Positions 1 through 6,576 of a DNA stretch of 9,467 nt are shown piece after piece. The position numbers and the translations under genes were made by a program. The stretch is from positions 40,641 to 50,107 of the forward strand of contig DLAA01000135.1 of the NCBI GenBank assembly GCA_002493835.1. The letters run 5' to 3'. The notes below the pieces were generated by a model, which made no database searches, had not been told where the DNA came from, and saw only the letters and a list, made by a program, of their open reading frames with translations. Positions within the stretch are counted from its first letter, which is position 1, and every line of letters starts with the position of its first letter. This DNA comes from Lachnospiraceae bacterium UBA7060 (GTDB taxonomy: Bacteria; Bacillota; Clostridia; Lachnospirales; Lachnospiraceae).

Positions 1-62
1 TTTTTCGTCATCTGCCAGTTAAAATCTCGAAAAATCAAATATAATCTGTAAATCGTCCTCAT
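1..62 (-). CDS. 5' end of an unidentified minus-strand gene, cut by the window edge
   Basis: An ATG at 60-62 (minus strand) opens a frame with no stop before the window edge, giving about 20 residues beginning MRTIYRLYLIFRDF. A purine-rich stretch (GGGTGGG) lies just upstream and could serve as a weak ribosome binding site. The gene would follow the SpoIID-type gene on the same strand, about 120 bases downstream of its stop. The basic-aromatic start resembles the N-terminus of some membrane proteins, including YihY/BrkB-type proteins of Clostridia, but 20 residues cannot establish this. It may also be a chance open frame. Confidence 0.35.
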   Translation of the reverse strand, partial: MRTIYRLYLIFRDFNWQMTK

Positions 63-99
63 TGCCCACCCGATCTTTTTTTCTTAATCCAACTTGATT

Positions 100-177
100 C
101 CGCCTTGCGGAGAATGCCCTTTGCCGGGCATTCTCCAGTGTGAGACAGTACTTCTTGACGAAGCAGCCTTTGCTGCT
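100..177. other. Cluster of hairpins downstream of the SpoIID-type gene
   Basis: Three inverted repeats sit between the SpoIID-type stop and the next start. One has 11-bp perfect arms at 109-119 and 126-136 (GGAGAATGCCC / GGGCATTCTCC) with a 6-base loop. A second is CCGC-CTT-GCGG at 100-110, sharing two bases with the first, so the two cannot both form fully. A third has 6-bp arms AGCAGC/GCTGCT at 162-177. None is followed directly by a good T-run on either strand, so simple intrinsic terminators are not clearly supported. They may slow or end transcription of the SpoIID-type gene, protect its 3' end, or be an intergenic repeat element. Confidence 0.5.
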
Positions 178-182
178 GAGTT

Positions 183-2480
183 TTAGAAGTACTTCTCACA
201 CAGCTCCTCCGAATGCATAAGGGTACATCCCGGATAGAACATCCCGAGGATCTGCTCATAGGAAGCGTCTTTGTTAGCAAATGCTTTCGCACCGTTTTGG
301 GACATCCCCACACCGTGCCCATAGCCGCCGCCGGACAAAGTATATCCTACCACATTTTCCTCCCCTTTTCCAGACGAAAAGACAGGATCCAACACGAAAA
401 AACCGCTGGGAATGAGCGTCTGCGCATTCACCGCACTGTCATCCTGTCGAATAACCTGACTCTTTCCATCACAGAGAACATAGCGGATATTGTACTCGGA
501 GAGCACTTTGATGACTGCCTTTTCCATCTCGACGGTAAGCTCCTCAGCCACGCCGCCTGCTCCTCTTTTTGTGATGGTCAGATTTTTTATTTTTCCTGGC
601 TTTTCAATAGGCTCGGACACATAATAATCTTCCCCCGCCTTTGACAAAATATTGGCCGGCGCTTTTTCATATCTCTCTTTCAAACGGGCAATGAGTTTCT
701 TCTCATCCAGTTCTTCCACACAATATTTCCATCGATACCAGGGCTCCTCCTTTTCCAGGTCTTCCTCATGTACCTCGGTGATAAACTGTCGAAAAACCTC
801 TTCTTCACGAAGAGCCTCCGCATTCGGCTCAACTTCCCCAGGCTCCGCTCCTCCCCCTTCACTTTCCTCTCCAGCATCTGCAGATACCGCACTCACACGT
901 TCGGCCTGCATATAAGAGATATCCTCGCCGTTGCCTCCCTGCCAACTCACAACGTTTGTCCCGGCGCCGCAGGATGTAGAGTAATAATAATTCCCAGCCG
1001 CCTCTCCATCATAGGTGAGAAGCATACCATCCGTCTCCTTCACCGCTGTAGTTGTTGCCGCGTTCTCCTCAATATTGTGGTAAACCTGATAAGCCGTGGT
1101 ATCATCCACATGAGCCCCCAGCTCCGGCAGACCAGCATGCAAAATGTAACGATAGGCATAAGTTCTGGCACATACTGCCTGGGCTTTCAGCGCCTCCTCC
1201 GGATAAGACGCCGGCATCTCGCTGGGTACCACAGCATAAAGATATTCTTCCAAAGGCAGTTCATTGACCACCACAATTCCCTGTTCCATCCGCAGACATT
1301 CGATTGTCCCCCTGTAGGCATGATCGTTTCTCGTACTTCCAGTAAACTCCAGCGAAACCTTGTCCGTGAGATTCGCACTCCGGTAACTTCTACGCTCTCC
1401 GACAGTCATTTGATCCGTCCGGATATGTACCTTTTCACCGTCCACAGAAATCCCTACTTTCTCGTGAAAATTACTTCCAGATGCGGTATTTTTTAAAAGC
1501 ACACGGATTTGATCCGCCTTCTGTGGCTCCGATACCAGGCACGCATATACTTTTCCTTTTTCAACTACATAATCCGTGTCCGCATAACCCACCTTTAAAT
1601 CGGATAATGCCAGCGTTTTGAGACTGCCATACAGCTTATAAATCTCCAAAGCATCCGCCACCTCATAGACGCCGTATCCTTCAATCTCCATCTCCTGTGT
1701 CGAAGCCCGAAGCAGCTTTCCGTGAATCTTCTCCTTTTTCCCCTCTACTCCAACGATCTTTCCCTCCCTAAAAGTCAGATCCGCAATCTGTTCCCGGTCC
1801 GGTATCTTCTCGCGCGCAGTTTCGGAAATTACAGCCTGAAAAACCGTCTGGTGATAAAAACAATCAATGACCCCGTCCGATGTCTCCATCACCCAGACGC
1901 TCCCCAGATAATGATCCTCCGGCAACACTTCCACGATGGTTAGAAGGGTATTGCCTTTCACAAATACCTTCATCTCCTGCAGTTCATTCTCTGTAAATGC
2001 GGATGAACAGTAAGCGCTGGGGCCTTGCATAGCGCCGTTTTCCGTGTAAGCCTCCGCCTTTTCAGAATCAATCTTCAGCACAAAGACAGTGGTCTCCCAG
2101 ATAGTGGATTCCGTATCCAGATAAGCCAAAAGAATCCGAAACGCTTTATACCAGTCTTCTTTTAAAAGTGCCTGCTCCGGCTCATAACGATCTATGTAAT
2201 CGGGAAGCTGCCATTCCTCTTTCCCAATCTGGCGGCATATTTCCTCGTATTGCCCATATGTAAGATAAGAGGCGCCCTGCTGCGTCCTGTCAGCTTCGGA
2301 GAGAGAAACAGAAACGCCAAGAGCATCCAGCAGAATTTCCACATCCTCCACTGTCATTTTCTCCCCCTCTATCTCAGGAAGCGGCTGTGACTGCCGCCTG
2401 CCCAGCCAGATGCAGACCAGAAACAGCAGACCAAAAAAAATAAGCGCAAGCTTTGCGAGCTGTTTTGCGTTAACGTTCAT
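183..2480 (-). CDS. Membrane-anchored SpoIID/LytB-domain protein, probable peptidoglycan-active enzyme
   Basis: This 765-residue protein has one N-terminal membrane segment (about residues 9-27, LAKLALIFFGLLF onward), so the rest should lie outside the membrane. SpoIID-family hallmarks are clear: LPLEEYLYAVVPSEM at about 408-422, where Glu421 matches the family's catalytic glutamate, followed by KAQAVCARTYA; then DDTTAYQVY near 459-467, STSCGAG near 501-507, and the C-terminal GYGHGVGMSQNGA motif at 719-731. Family members such as SpoIID are lytic transglycosylases that cut glycan strands stripped of stem peptides. SpoIID itself is about 330 residues. This protein carries about 380 extra N-terminal residues of unknown fold, and an acidic, Gly/Glu-rich insertion of roughly 120 residues (about 525-650) between the conserved blocks. 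It is therefore unlikely to be SpoIID proper, and a LytB-like envelope role is possible. Start: ATG preceded by AAAGGA at 7-8 bases. No sporulation genes flank it. Confidence 0.88.
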   Translation of the reverse strand: MNVNAKQLAKLALIFFGLLFLVCIWLGRRQSQPLPEIEGEKMTVEDVEILLDALGVSVSLSEADRTQQGASYLTYGQYEEICRQIGKEEWQLPDYIDRYEPEQALLKEDWYKAFRILLAYLDTESTIWETTVFVLKIDSEKAEAYTENGAMQGPSAYCSSAFTENELQEMKVFVKGNTLLTIVEVLPEDHYLGSVWVMETSDGVIDCFYHQTVFQAVISETAREKIPDREQIADLTFREGKIVGVEGKKEKIHGKLLRASTQEMEIEGYGVYEVADALEIYKLYGSLKTLALSDLKVGYADTDYVVEKGKVYACLVSEPQKADQIRVLLKNTASGSNFHEKVGISVDGEKVHIRTDQMTVGERRSYRSANLTDKVSLEFTGSTRNDHAYRGTIECLRMEQGIVVVNELPLEEYLYAVVPSEMPASYPEEALKAQAVCARTYAYRYILHAGLPELGAHVDDTTAYQVYHNIEENAATTTAVKETDGMLLTYDGEAAGNYYYSTSCGAGTNVVSWQGGNGEDISYMQAERVSAVSADAGEESEGGGAEPGEVEPNAEALREEEVFRQFITEVHEEDLEKEEPWYRWKYCVEELDEKKLIARLKERYEKAPANILSKAGEDYYVSEPIEKPGKIKNLTITKRGAGGVAEELTVEMEKAVIKVLSEYNIRYVLCDGKSQVIRQDDSAVNAQTLIPSGFFVLDPVFSSGKGEENVVGYTLSGGGYGHGVGMSQNGAKAFANKDASYEQILGMFYPGCTLMHSEELCEKYF

Positions 2481-2611
2481 ATGATAATCCTTTAAAAACC
2501 CTCCTCTATCTTTATGCGGGCAAAGATCGAATTATGACAGAAAAGCTGCACCGTTGCGCGTGAATAGTAACAGTGCTCCGCATTCATATGCCATCCCTTC
2601 CGCCAATCGGC

Positions 2612-2640
2612 TTTACACCCGGAAATTCGTCTGGTATAAT
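2612..2640 (+). promoter_or_regulatory. Near-consensus sigma-A promoter for the 54-residue small protein
   Basis: TTTACA at 2612-2617, a 17-base spacer, and a perfect TATAAT at 2635-2640. TGG immediately upstream gives an extended -10 (TGGTATAAT). Transcription would begin near 2647, leaving a leader of about 55 bases before the ATG at 2703. This is the strongest promoter match I see in the window. Confidence 0.8.
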
Positions 2641-2702
2641 ACAAATGCAAGCAGAAAAACAGTATTTTAATCAACAGATCAATATAGAAAGCAGGTGATT
2701 CT

Positions 2703-2867
2703 ATGCCAAGTGACAAAGAAATGATTAATCATTTAATTGACAGTTATACCAGCCTACAACGCATTAAAAAAGCTACCGATACCGAAAAGGAAATCGATTA
2801 CCAAATAAAAATTTTAAAAGCAAAGCTGGAATCATTTGGTATCGTAACAACTGATTTAGATTTATAA
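2703..2867 (+). CDS. Small protein of 54 residues, conserved-hypothetical type
   Basis: ATG at 2703 is preceded by AGCAGGTGATT, a good ribosome binding site, and by the strong promoter at 2612-2640. The product begins MPSDKEMINHLIDSYTSLQ and is highly charged, with no Cys, no signal peptide and no membrane segment. Residues about 5-45 look like two amphipathic helices rich in Lys, Glu and Ile (KKATDTEKEIDYQIKILKAK), ending in GIVTTDLDL. This suggests a small helical, possibly self-associating cytoplasmic protein. I believe similar short proteins occur widely in Clostridia without assigned function, but I cannot verify that here. It is the only convincing intact plus-strand gene, running convergently into the GNAT gene with 22 bases between stops and no clear terminator. 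Confidence 0.8.
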   Translation: MPSDKEMINHLIDSYTSLQRIKKATDTEKEIDYQIKILKAKLESFGIVTTDLDL

Positions 2868-2889
2868 TACCATCTGAAAAGCAGGTTAA

Positions 2890-3432
2890 CTATTCTATAC
2901 CGCCCCAGCTTTCCCGGGTCAGCAGGTTCACGTGTTCTGTGCGCTTTTCATGTAAAAGGGAAACGTCCACATTTTCATTTGTCCGCTGGTACTGAAAACC
3001 GCACTTTTCCTGGACACGCCTTGACTTCTCGTTTCCTTCATAATAGCCGCACCAGACCTTTTTCATACCAATCTCTTCAAATCCACGGCGAAGCAATTCC
3101 TCCGCCGCCTCTGGTATCAGCCCTTGTCCCCAGAACGGCTTTCCGATCCAATACCCAAGCTCACACTCATCGTCCCTGTCGGTCATATCCGTATGACCGT
3201 TCAGTTTCAGTTCAATGGCTCCAATCGCCTTATTGTCCGATTTCAGGCATACGGCATAGGCCTCTGCCCCAGAAAAATAATTTTTGATAACATATCTGCT
3301 TTCTTCTACATTCTGATGCGGCGGCCAGCCCGCAATGAGCCCCACATCAGGATCTTTGGCATATTGATATAAGCTTTCCGCATCACTGTCCGCCCAAGGA
3401 CGCAGGATCAGTCTTTCTGTGTGTAAAATCAT
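2890..3432 (-). CDS. GNAT-family N-acetyltransferase, RimJ/RimL-like
   Basis: A 180-residue protein with the RimJ/RimL-type GNAT layout. The N-terminus MILHTERLILRPW is the usual first strand; residues 91-96 (ELGYWI) are followed by FWGQGLIPEAAEELL at 100-114, which holds the acetyl-CoA pyrophosphate-binding loop. The NEKSRRVQEKCGF block at 134-146 is the typical motif B region. Such enzymes move the acetyl group of acetyl-CoA to an amine, often the N-terminus of a protein or a small molecule; the substrate cannot be read from sequence. ATG start with GAGGGAG upstream. It is the last gene of the four-gene minus-strand unit, 26 bases after the HAD phosphatase gene. Confidence 0.9.
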   Translation of the reverse strand: MILHTERLILRPWADSDAESLYQYAKDPDVGLIAGWPPHQNVEESRYVIKNYFSGAEAYAVCLKSDNKAIGAIELKLNGHTDMTDRDDECELGYWIGKPFWGQGLIPEAAEELLRRGFEEIGMKKVWCGYYEGNEKSRRVQEKCGFQYQRTNENVDVSLLHEKRTEHVNLLTRESWGGIE

Positions 3433-3458
3433 ATCGTTTTTCTCCCTCTTGTTCTTTC

Positions 3459-4289
3459 TCAGTCTTCCTCTATAGACAAGATATGTCGAATGGCTTTCCC
3501 CACGCCATTGTGATCATTATCCGCTGTAACAAAATCGCACGCCTCTTTCAGCTCCTCATCTGCATTTCCCATCGCCACAGAGAATCCCACCGTATGCAGC
3601 ATATCCTTATCATTATCGGCATCCCCGATCCCGACGGTCTGGCTGATCGGTATATACAGATATTCTGTAAGCTGCTTTAATCCTGCCGCTTTGGTTACAT
3701 CTGCCGCTGTCATCTCCAATCCCGTTTCCTCTGCAAAGGCAATAACCAAAGGCAGCTGTTTTAATTCCTCGTATCCCTGGCTGCGTTCCTCCGGTGAACG
3801 GAAATAGATATTAATTTTCGCTATGGAATCGTAACGTTTCCCTTCCTCCTCCATATCGTCAACCCTCTTTGCCACCTTCAAAAACAGATCCTGATATACG
3901 CTCATATGGAAATCGTCCATATGGGTGATATCGGAAGCCGCGACGATGGACTCCTCCACTGTCATAAAATGCAGCATTGCTTTGTATTTCTTTGCAGTCT
4001 CTGTAAGCTTTCTAATATATTTCTGTTCAATTTCCATCCGTCGGAGGTATTTCTTTTCCAAACAATCATACACAATCGCACCGCTGTAGCAGACCGCATA
4101 TCTCACCATCGGTAAAATCGCAAAATAGGACTGCATTTCCGATAATGCCCGTCCGGTACAGTACACAATTGAAAGCCCTGCATCAACCGCATCCTGTATA
4201 TCACGGACACTATCCTTATGAATGGTTTTATCTGATTGTAACAATGTACCGTCCATATCTATCGCTATAAGTTTATATTTTCTTTTCAA
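3459..4289 (-). CDS. Cof-type HAD-IIB hydrolase (sugar-phosphate phosphatase-like)
   Basis: This 276-residue protein is of normal length for the Cof subfamily. All four HAD motifs are present: the nucleophile motif DMDGT at residues 11-15, Thr45 in YCTGR, Lys200 in VTKAAGL, and the metal-binding GDADND at 222-227. The C-terminal DNDHNGVGKAI is also typical. Members hydrolyse sugar phosphates, nucleotides or flavin mononucleotide in the cytoplasm, using Mg2+ and an aspartyl-phosphate intermediate; the type IIB cap (about 85-190) sets specificity and is not diagnostic here. The start is TTG: the frame is closed 18 bases upstream by the stop of the preceding gene, the only nearby ATG lies inside the catalytic motif, and GGAAGGGGGAAC precedes the TTG. 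Probably co-transcribed with the two upstream genes. Confidence 0.92.
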   Translation of the reverse strand: MKRKYKLIAIDMDGTLLQSDKTIHKDSVRDIQDAVDAGLSIVYCTGRALSEMQSYFAILPMVRYAVCYSGAIVYDCLEKKYLRRMEIEQKYIRKLTETAKKYKAMLHFMTVEESIVAASDITHMDDFHMSVYQDLFLKVAKRVDDMEEEGKRYDSIAKINIYFRSPEERSQGYEELKQLPLVIAFAEETGLEMTAADVTKAAGLKQLTEYLYIPISQTVGIGDADNDKDMLHTVGFSVAMGNADEELKEACDFVTADNDHNGVGKAIRHILSIEED

Positions 4290-4307
4290 GGTATGTTCCC
4301 CCTTCCT

Positions 4308-5123
4308 TTATTCATTATCGGCAGCATTCTTGAAACGGACAGACATATCATTTACGACATTTAAAAAATAATGCAAAAGTTCTTCGTTACCTTCATAGTA
4401 ATTCTTTATCAGAACCTCTAATGCATATTCGAGTCGTTTTTTTATATGCTCCACATCTTCCTGTATAAACACTTCCTGCATGCATGAATAATGCGCATCT
4501 GCCGCCCCAAATTTTGTCAAGAGTTTTCCCTCTGACATGTGCCCTATAACATAAGTCAAAACCGTTTCGCTGATATTATCCATCGATTCTTTCCAGTACC
4601 TATTAGATTTTGATAGAATTTCCACAACATAATCCACTGGAAACGCCTTCAAAAATTCCTGTTCCAGATAAATGCACCTGATAAATTCATAAATTTTATC
4701 TATTCCCGTATAAGCAGAAATATCTTTCAGCACGGGATAATCAAGATTTAAAATTGTATTTTGAGGTTCGAATCGAATATCATACCATTGAAAAAATTCT
4801 GGTATCCCTTTGACAAAAGTATCATACAGACATTGATTTTCATAGTGACAAAATTCAGGTACAAGTTTGTTATATAATTGCAATGCCTTTTCAACCTTTT
4901 CTTCAACATATTGCAATCCCATTTCATAGGCCCTTTGTGCGGGTATTTCTTCATACAAAGCCAATGTATGGCAGCTGGAGTCTTTCAACTCATGAATGCA
5001 GTACAGGACAGCTCCCATTAACTGTTCTGCTTTTTCGTACGTGATAGATGAACTTTCATATCCCGTATACTTTTCAGCTAATTTTCCCACAATCGGCACC
5101 AATTCGTCCACTTCATAGTTCAC
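4308..5123 (-). CDS. DUF6179-like protein of unknown function
   Basis: A 271-residue protein with no signal peptide, membrane segment or recognisable catalytic motif. The composition suggests an all-helical soluble protein rich in Tyr, Glu and Leu, with a conserved-looking core around residues 135-165 (SAYTGIDKIYEFIRCIYLEQ). From memory it matches the family named DUF6179, which sits beside DUF6323 in Clostridia; this is recognition, not a search. The start is GTG at 5121-5123: GGAGG lies 8 bases upstream, inside the last codons of the preceding gene, whose stop is 5 bases before the GTG, so translation is probably coupled. The base composition is more AT-rich than most neighbouring genes. 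The function is unknown. Confidence 0.8.
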   Translation of the reverse strand: MNYEVDELVPIVGKLAEKYTGYESSSITYEKAEQLMGAVLYCIHELKDSSCHTLALYEEIPAQRAYEMGLQYVEEKVEKALQLYNKLVPEFCHYENQCLYDTFVKGIPEFFQWYDIRFEPQNTILNLDYPVLKDISAYTGIDKIYEFIRCIYLEQEFLKAFPVDYVVEILSKSNRYWKESMDNISETVLTYVIGHMSEGKLLTKFGAADAHYSCMQEVFIQEDVEHIKKRLEYALEVLIKNYYEGNEELLHYFLNVVNDMSVRFKNAADNE

Positions 5124-5128
5124 TTACC

Positions 5129-5662
5129 TTACCTCCAGCATAATTCCTTTAAAGTTTCGATGTATAATTCGTAATCCCACCTTTTTATATCATCAAATTT
5201 TGAATATTCTCCATAGCCATCGGACCTTTTATATCCGTCATATCCTGCCCGAACTGCCTGCGCAAAATTGGCAAGGCAGGTACTTTCTAAATAATCCAGA
5301 TCTCCGAAGCATATATTTTCAAATTGCTCTTTCATAAAATGAAGGACTTCATCATCTGTAATCTCATCCTGCATTTCATTCTTATATAGATAAAACATTT
5401 CCTGTAACCGAATAATTGTCTCTATATAATTGTTTTGATCTATATAATCAGAATCACAAAATTCATAGATAATTTTTGTTATAATGCTTTCTCCGAATTC
5501 TATTCTTTTTTGTTCTGACAGAGAATGTCTTCGTTCTTCTAAAATCAATTTTGCATCTTGCTCGGTTAAAGTGAGTCCGAACCGTTCGGTTGTCTGATTT
5601 GTTTCTATAACTTTACTCAATTGATTTTGCTGCTGCAATAAAACCATCCAGTTTTTGTCCAA
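5129..5662 (-). CDS. DUF6323-like protein of unknown function
   Basis: A 177-residue, acidic, probably helical cytoplasmic protein. The stretch FGLTLTEQDAKLILEERRHS (28-47), then EFGESI and a region with FCDSDYIDQ (68-76), and later FGDLDYLEST, are what I recall as typical of DUF6323; no function is assigned to that family to my knowledge. The start is TTG at 5660-5662, placed 8 bases after AGGAGG; the next candidate, ATG at codon 6, is too far from that site. It heads the four-gene unit behind an extended -10 promoter. The coding sequence is strikingly AT-rich: bases 5161-5220 are 17/60 G+C, against 38/60 at 6061-6120 in the isomerase gene. This hints at a different origin. Confidence 0.8.
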   Translation of the reverse strand: MDKNWMVLLQQQNQLSKVIETNQTTERFGLTLTEQDAKLILEERRHSLSEQKRIEFGESIITKIIYEFCDSDYIDQNNYIETIIRLQEMFYLYKNEMQDEITDDEVLHFMKEQFENICFGDLDYLESTCLANFAQAVRAGYDGYKRSDGYGEYSKFDDIKRWDYELYIETLKELCWR

Positions 5663-5697
5663 AAGATATTCCTCCTCATTTTCGTATTTGGAAAATG

Positions 5698-5706
5698 ATT
5701 ATAGCA
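5698..5706 (-). promoter_or_regulatory. Extended -10 promoter for the DUF6323-led unit
   Basis: On the minus strand TGCTATAAT is a perfect -10 hexamer with an extended TGn element. The -35 at 17 bases (TATCCA) is poor, as is tolerated when TGn is present. Transcription would begin near 5691, about 30 bases before the TTG start at 5662 with AGGAGG between. Confidence 0.5.
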
Positions 5707-5729
5707 TTGAACTAGCAACATGGATAGTC

Positions 5730-5758
5730 TTGTTTTCAAAGCAATTTTGTGGTATTAT
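5730..5758 (+). promoter_or_regulatory. Possible plus-strand promoter facing a palindrome
   Basis: TTGTTT at 5730-5735, a 17-base spacer and TATTAT at 5753-5758 match sigma-A reasonably. Nothing coding follows: predicted transcription near 5765 would meet the palindrome and T-run at 5775-5796 almost at once. It may drive a very short RNA, or be a chance match in AT-rich DNA. Confidence 0.25.
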
Positions 5759-5774
5759 AAGAATGGAAATAAGG

Positions 5775-5796
5775 AGCAAATGCATTTGCTTTTTTT
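5775..5796 (+). terminator. 16-bp perfect palindrome followed by a T-run
   Basis: AGCAAATGCATTTGCT at 5775-5790 is perfectly palindromic, and T continues to 5796. In plus-strand RNA it would give a small hairpin (six pairs with a four-base loop) plus a U-tract, a weak intrinsic terminator. As DNA it could equally be a binding site for a dimeric regulator, lying some 70 bases upstream of the DUF6323 promoter. Confidence 0.35.
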
Positions 5797-5807
5797 GATA
5801 GAAAAAG

Positions 5808-5850
5808 ACCTTGCCGATATTCAGTTTCCATATCTGAAAATCAGCAAGGT
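5808..5850 (-). terminator. Intrinsic terminator of the isomerase operon
   Basis: Arms ACCTTGC (5808-5814) and GCAAGGT (5844-5850) continue inward through CGATATTCAG and CTGAAAATCA, giving a stem of about 17 positions with two mismatches and a 9-base loop. On the minus strand the stem is followed by TCTTTTTC. It begins 27 bases after the stop of the D-lyxose isomerase gene. The plus side has TTTT, so it may act weakly in both directions. Confidence 0.75.
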
Positions 5851-5877
5851 TTTAAAAATCCGTTTTATCACTTGAAC

Positions 5878-6561
5878 TCAATCCATCGCCGGCGGATATT
5901 CATTGCAGAGCAGCCTATAAGGCGCCTCATCCTCCTCGATCTTGGGAAATCTCCCCGTCTCTTCGTAAAAACGATTATCGGTGTTGTCGTCGTTGCACTG
6001 TGACACCTCCCCAATCAGCACGCTCCCTGTCCCCGGGACCGCATGAAATTCATGGTACTGATGGGGCCAGAGCGTAACGCTCTCCCCAGGATTCAGGGTT
6101 ACAAAGGAGCCCGCCGGCACCGTGTAGGAACGGCCGTCGGAATTTACCAGCACATCCTCGCCTGAAAGGCCACCCTTCCCATCGTCGTTATATATTTTTA
6201 TCTGCAGCGTGCCGCCGCCGCGGTTGATGATATCTTCTGACTTGATCCAGTGAAAATGCATAGGTGCCATCATCCCATCTCGCATGAATAGCAGCTTCTC
6301 CGCGTATACTTTCTTATATTTCGGATCATGCTGGTTTCCATTTCTGAGTGTGATCAGTCCAAAACCGCAGGTATTGAAATCGCCCCGCCCGAAATCTGTG
6401 ATGTCCCATCCCAGCATGTTGTCGCGGATCTCATCGTACTCATGCCCTTTGTCTTTCCACTCCTCCGGAGTAAAATGGCAGAACGGCGGCAGATGAAAGC
6501 CATTTTCCGCCGCAAGCGCCTCCATCTCCCGTATAATGTGATTGATCTCTGATCGCTTCAT
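5878..6561 (-). CDS. D-lyxose ketol-isomerase (D-lyxose/D-mannose isomerase family)
   Basis: A 227-residue cupin-type sugar isomerase. It interconverts D-lyxose with D-xylulose and, in many relatives, D-mannose with D-fructose, in the cytoplasm with a divalent metal (EC 5.3.1.15). The metal site is visible as PMHFHWIKSEDI: His102, His104 and Glu109, with His170 in WPHQYHEFHA. This fits the His103/His105/Glu110/His171 set I recall from the Escherichia coli O157 enzyme. Length is normal. ATG start with AGGAGGG upstream. It is the last gene of a three-gene minus-strand operon, 15 bases after the MmcQ-DUF3795 gene, and is followed by a terminator. No sugar kinase or transporter lies beside it, so the physiological sugar is not indicated. 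Confidence 0.92.
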   Translation of the reverse strand: MKRSEINHIIREMEALAAENGFHLPPFCHFTPEEWKDKGHEYDEIRDNMLGWDITDFGRGDFNTCGFGLITLRNGNQHDPKYKKVYAEKLLFMRDGMMAPMHFHWIKSEDIINRGGGTLQIKIYNDDGKGGLSGEDVLVNSDGRSYTVPAGSFVTLNPGESVTLWPHQYHEFHAVPGTGSVLIGEVSQCNDDNTDNRFYEETGRFPKIEEDEAPYRLLCNEYPPAMD

Positions 6562-6576
6562 AAGGCCCTCCTGTTC

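Noticed and set aside
768..1496. Plus-strand open frame of 242 codons inside the SpoIID-type gene
   Set aside because: Antisense shadow of clearly conserved SpoIID sequence, including the catalytic region; the translation has no recognisable family.
2492..2716. Minus-strand open frame of 74 codons between the SpoIID-type gene and the small protein
   Set aside because: It covers the strong plus-strand promoter and the start of the small gene, its composition is not protein-like, and no RBS is seen at its start.
5763..5798. 11-codon plus-strand frame over the palindrome
   Set aside because: No RBS, and its content is simply the palindrome and T-run.
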